From the NCBI GenBank assembly GCA_904063045.1, contig CAJFCJ010000005.1, positions 482,685-546,684 on the forward strand: a stretch of DNA of 64,000 nucleotides, in the 5' to 3' direction. How positions within the stretch are numbered: position 1 is the first letter of the stretch; each line of letters begins with the position of its first letter. Of this stretch, positions 60,045-64,000 are shown piece after piece. The DNA is from Dimorphilus gyrociliatus. Taxonomy: Eukaryota; Annelida; Polychaeta; Dinophilidae. The position numbers and the translations under genes were made by a program. The notes under the pieces are model-generated. The model did no database searches. It had not been told where the DNA came from and saw only the letters and a program-made list of their open reading frames with translations.

Positions 60045-63000
60045 CTGTTTTTATAGAATGTTAATCATAACTTAATAAACTATCAAACAATTGAATTTCA
60101 TACAATTCTCTAGCTTTTGTACTTTTTATATCTTTCTTATATGCAATAAAATTATGAACAGAGTATATAAAAGGATTCATTACAGAATTAAGAGGAATAA
60201 TTAAAACAATGACCCAAGAATACATTTCGTTACTTAACTTAATACTTTCAAAAAACGATAATACACCTGTTTTATAAAAGTTTGTATACTGTATACAAAG
60301 GCCTAGTTACAGTCAAAACCTTACCTAATAACGATATCGGTAACAAACAAGTTAAATTACTGATCACAATAAGAAATGCGCTGCCCATCACTTTATTCAA
60401 TCTTTCAGAAATTGTTTTCTCACTCAAGATACTTTGCGAATTTGCTATATCTTTGAATAGCAATAGATACAATACGGATATTGTTATACAGATGAACAAC
60501 GTGAATAGACCGTACAGCAAAAATGAATATAACCAGCCGCTAACTCTTTCATTCGTTATATGCAAAGAGAAACAAACGGCTGATCTCGAATAAAAATCCT
60601 GTGTTCAAATCTTTTAGCGTCTAAATCGATTCTCTAATTGATTTCTAGTGAAAAACCTCGAATAGAAACATGGGCAGGAGAGACAAGGATAAGAAAGTAA
60701 TCGGTATGAGTGCCAATTTCATAGCGAGTCTTCTATACTCGATTCGACGGTGGAACAACGGATGACAAATGGCCAGGTATCTATCGATGGTAATCAATAA
60801 TAGGGAAACGTTGGACGACAGAATCGCCGTACTGGCAAGTACTCCGCTAAAGCTGCAAAGTCTACTATTTCTCCAACTGTTGTCGTATTTGATATAGATT
60901 CCGTTGTAGTATTGATCAGCCACCGCAATCATAGCAAGATACAATCCGAATAGAAAGTCGTAGAAGGTCAAAGTCAAATAGAAAAGATCCGAATTTTTGG
61001 CGAATTGTTTAATTTTCAATATGATAACAATTCCATTTGTAGAAACACCAACAACAACGATAAACCAGATTGTAATACGAAGGAATAGACTACCCAGAAG
61101 ATCTGTACAAGTTTTAATAACAGAATATTTTGGAGTACAATCTTTCAAGTTTCTTAGATACTTTCTAGCCATACAACATAATTGAAAACTCTCTGTATAT
61201 ATAAATCTGATTGAATCAAAATTCTTTATATTATTTAGTAATGTCTTTATATCTAATAATGAATGATTAAAATGCAAATTTTGTAGACGTTTCATAGATA
61301 AAAATGCTAATTTATTAATAATCTTTAGACGGCATCCAGCTATTATTAAAGTTTGTAATTTCAACAAATTGCCAAAGATGTTTTCATTTAATATCGTAAT
61401 TTTTGAGTATGAAATATCTAAATATAGTAATTGTGGCATATTATTAAATTCTAAATCATTATTTAATATATTGTATTGAAGATTTAAAAATTGTAATTTG
61501 AACATAAAAAGTTTGTTCAAGTCATCTAAGTGATGAATTTTGTTTCTTTGAAGATCTAAAGTTACTAGATTCAATGTTTGCGATAGAGAAAATTGTTCAA
61601 TTTGTCCGTATGAAGCATTTAAATAAGTGATTTCCTGTCCAAATGGAAGGATTACTGATTGATTAACTTTAACATTTATTATTGTTAAATGTTTTATAAG
61701 AGAGGAAAATGTTATCTGTGATACAAAAGTATCGCCAAAGTTACATTTAACTATATAAGGCAGAAAACAGTCACAAAAGGGTAAACATTGTAAAGGAGAA
61801 CAAAGGATTTCGTCGTCTCCATACATACAATGAATTTTATCGTCGCAAATCTGATTTAAAGTGAGGAATTTATTCTGAAATTGACATTTGAATTGTCCAA
61901 TTGGAAGAAAATTTTCTTTTTTGACAATAGTAAATATAAATATATGAATTTATTTAGTTTGCTAGTACCTACCGCAATTCTCTTCATCGTCTCCGTGTAT
62001 ACAATGAACTATACCATCGCAAATTAACGACAGAGGAATGCAATAACCTTTAAATTTGCATTTGTAACTATATAAATCGCATTTCTGGTTCACACAATTC
62101 TCTAATTGTTGAAATGGAAATTGTGTTTTAGTTCGTAAGAATCCTGTAGTATCATATTCTAATCTACAGTTAGTCTTGTTATAATCTTGTGAAGAAGTAT
62201 GAAGTTTTGATAATAAATATCTTATATCTTCCATTTTGCATAGATCACGTCTAATAATTTTGACAAACATAAATTAGTACTAGGCTTAGTTTTTCTTACT
62301 TTTGCTTTGTTGTTTCGGTCTGAAAGATTTTTGACACACATATATCAGGATTTTCGTCTTGGGGAGGGAAACCTTTACACATCATTCTTAAATCACAGAA
62401 TTCATCTTCTCTTAAACATCTTCCATCACAATAAGTTGATTCGCAAATATCTTTTTACAGATAAGTCTACGTTTAAACTATTGAAATTTATGATCCTACC
62501 CTCTCTCTTCCCCATCTCTATCTAATAGCTTTCTCTAATTACCTGTACACTGTTCATCGGATCCATCAATACAATTCTTTTCCCGATTACATACTTTAAC
62601 ACTATCAATACATTGTCCATTTTTGCATTGAAAGCTATAGTGATAATAGGAATAATAATGATAATTTAACTATAAAGTGCGTTTTTCTATTACTTTTTAA
62701 CTCGTGTGCAAGTTTTCTCTGAAAATGCAAACATTTGAATTAATTATAATATATTAATTAAGCAAACATACGGCAATTCCTTTCATCGCTGGCATCTTTA
62801 CAATCGGGAATATAATTGCAAATTAGATTTGTATTTATCTCTTCTCCGGAATCGCAAATGAAAGTATTTATATCTTTACAATTTAATTCGTCATTTCCGC
62901 TAGGACAATCTATTCTTTGATTGCATACATTCATTAGACTGATGCATATCAATTCTGGTTTGCATAGGAAAGTATTTTTGGGACATTCCTTAAAATTCGG

Positions 63001-64000
63001 CGTATTTAGAACGTCATATTGACTAAGATTATAGTTATGTAAAGCTGAAGAAATACAAAAAAGCAATGATCACTTTATCATTGTTATCCGTAATAAAAAA
63101 CTCATTTACAAACCGCCCACTCTCGATTCGCAAATAACCTGATTAAAGATGGAAAAATCACAAGGAAAAGACTTATAACCATTTTTTTGAATTGATCCGC
63201 AATCATATCCAAATATCCATGAAGTCATTTCTTCAAAATAGAAGTTTACATCATTAGCACATGTTGAAAAAGATGTTTCTGTTCTAATAGTTTAAAATAG
63301 ACATGTTATTTTTATAAAGAAAATATGATATTAATAATTATTATATGTTTTTCCAACAAGAAATATTTAGTTAACCATAGTCCAGAAATTTCTATAGGAA
63401 TTCCATTGCCAGATACTGTTACATTCTCATTGAAATTATTGACAATCATTGTCAAATCTATCAATTATTATCATTATTAATTGAACACTAAAAATTTTAA
63501 TTACCAATTGGATAATTGATATCACTTGTTTCTGTTATTTTTATAGTAAAATTAAATAATTAGGTCATTTATAGGTTAATTAATGATAAGATAGAGTTAT
63601 TGTTGTACGTTTATATTTTTACCTAGAAAAAGGAATTTCGTAGAAACATGATTAGTTTCTAAGTTAAACGCGATATAATTATGCATTAGCAATACAGCAA
63701 CAAAGTTTTCTATTGATGAAACTCTAAGAAGAGACATATTATTCTTCCTACATCTTGACTTTGCTTCAATATAACTAAAAGGATTCATTGAAGAAAGTAA
63801 CTTGTAGCATTTATTTTCAAAATTGAACATATCTTCATTTGAACAGCCTATATACAGTATACATTTTGAAACAAATCAATAAAGCTATTAACTAAATGGA
63901 ATATCCTTTAAACTAACTATTATTATTGGGCCATTTTTCACAATATATATATATATCCGATGTTTTTGATCGATCATTTAAATTGAATATTACGCAATCT
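59541..64000 (-). CDS. Lectin-LDLa-LRR-7TM receptor 2 with kinase-like tail (5' end beyond window)
   Basis: Tandem paralogue of receptor 1. Exons: 59541-59672, 59738-59943, 60001-60044, 60089-60266, 60325-60598, 60657-61915, 61973-62250, 62300-62450, 62543-62634, 62694-62718, 62772-63044, 63114-63283, 63358-63457, 63505-63531, 63623-63847; one more exon probably lies above ~63900 and the gene runs off the window. In protein order: C-type lectin domain (NKCYKLLSSMNPFSYIEAKS ... PCDFSIFNQVICES), LDLa modules (CNQRIDCPSGNDELNC; CDGIVHCIHGDDEENC), LRR cap CLPFCDC and LRRs, 7TM (TM7 MNPFIY, the canonical NPxxY), then a cytoplasmic tail. A frame stop at 60061 lies inside the 44-bp intron 60045-60088 in this model. 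Cell-surface receptor; ligand unknown. Confidence 0.8.
60181..61178 (-). repeat. Near-identical 7TM block, copy in receptor 2
   Basis: Partner of 53937-54934. It covers the end of the LRR-7TM exon from CCMARKYLRNLKDC through TM4, the TM5-TM6 exon and most of the TM7 exon, including both short introns. Confidence 0.9.

Overview
The window is nuclear DNA of a small-genome animal. It is very AT-rich and has canonical GT-AG introns mostly 45-75 bp long, nuclear tRNA genes, and animal-specific families: NACHT-LRR proteins, a nicotinic-type Cys-loop channel, a class A GPCR, a ZYG11-type ubiquitin-ligase adapter, MAM arrays and LDLa/LRR/7TM receptors. The snail GRL101-like receptor layout and the compact introns suggest a spiralian (lophotrochozoan) with a reduced genome, such as a dwarf annelid or rotifer-like animal. 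The species cannot be named from the sequence. All exon models were built by eye from reading frame, splice signals and intron phase; most close as complete in-frame models.

Layout. 0.1-15 kb: three paralogous NLR-like genes (NACHT plus ribonuclease-inhibitor-type LRRs, no death-fold effector), two head-to-head across 123 bp and two convergent around a run of DNA hairpins. 16.7-17.6 kb: a two-domain Ly6/three-finger secreted protein. 17.9-21.1 kb: a tRNA island (Arg, then four tandem Phe) with a decayed retroelement between the first two tRNAs. 21.9-22.9 kb: a small basic hypothetical gene. 23.9-26.1 kb: a secreted discoidin-like protein. 27.1-30.0 kb: a ZYG11/ZER1-like CUL2 adapter. 31.4-43.0 kb: a 58-exon gene for a ~2,605-residue type II membrane protein with about 14 MAM domains and a dead trypsin-like domain. 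43.2-43.7 kb: a probable solo LTR. 44.4-47.0 kb: two paralogous cysteine-rich, probably GPI-anchored proteins. 47.6-48.4 kb: tRNA-Phe and two tRNA-Asp. 48.7-49.8 kb: an intronless peptide-type GPCR. 50.1-51.7 kb: a Cys-loop receptor subunit. 52.5-53.0 kb: tRNA-Glu and tRNA-Arg. 53.3-64 kb: two tandem receptors with C-type lectin, LDLa, LRR and 7TM domains, each continuing into a conserved cytoplasmic tail that resembles a degenerate kinase.

The window is dominated by receptors and recognition proteins: possible intracellular immune sensors, lectin/LDLa/LRR receptors, MAM and discoidin ectodomains, and neurotransmitter or peptide receptors. The two most unusual things are (1) the tandem receptors, whose 7TM-coding block is almost identical over ~1 kb (one substitution seen) while both flanks have diverged, which suggests gene conversion confined to the transmembrane module, and whose tail exons form an apparently new 7TM-kinase-like architecture; and (2) the enteropeptidase-like MAM giant with an inactivated protease domain.
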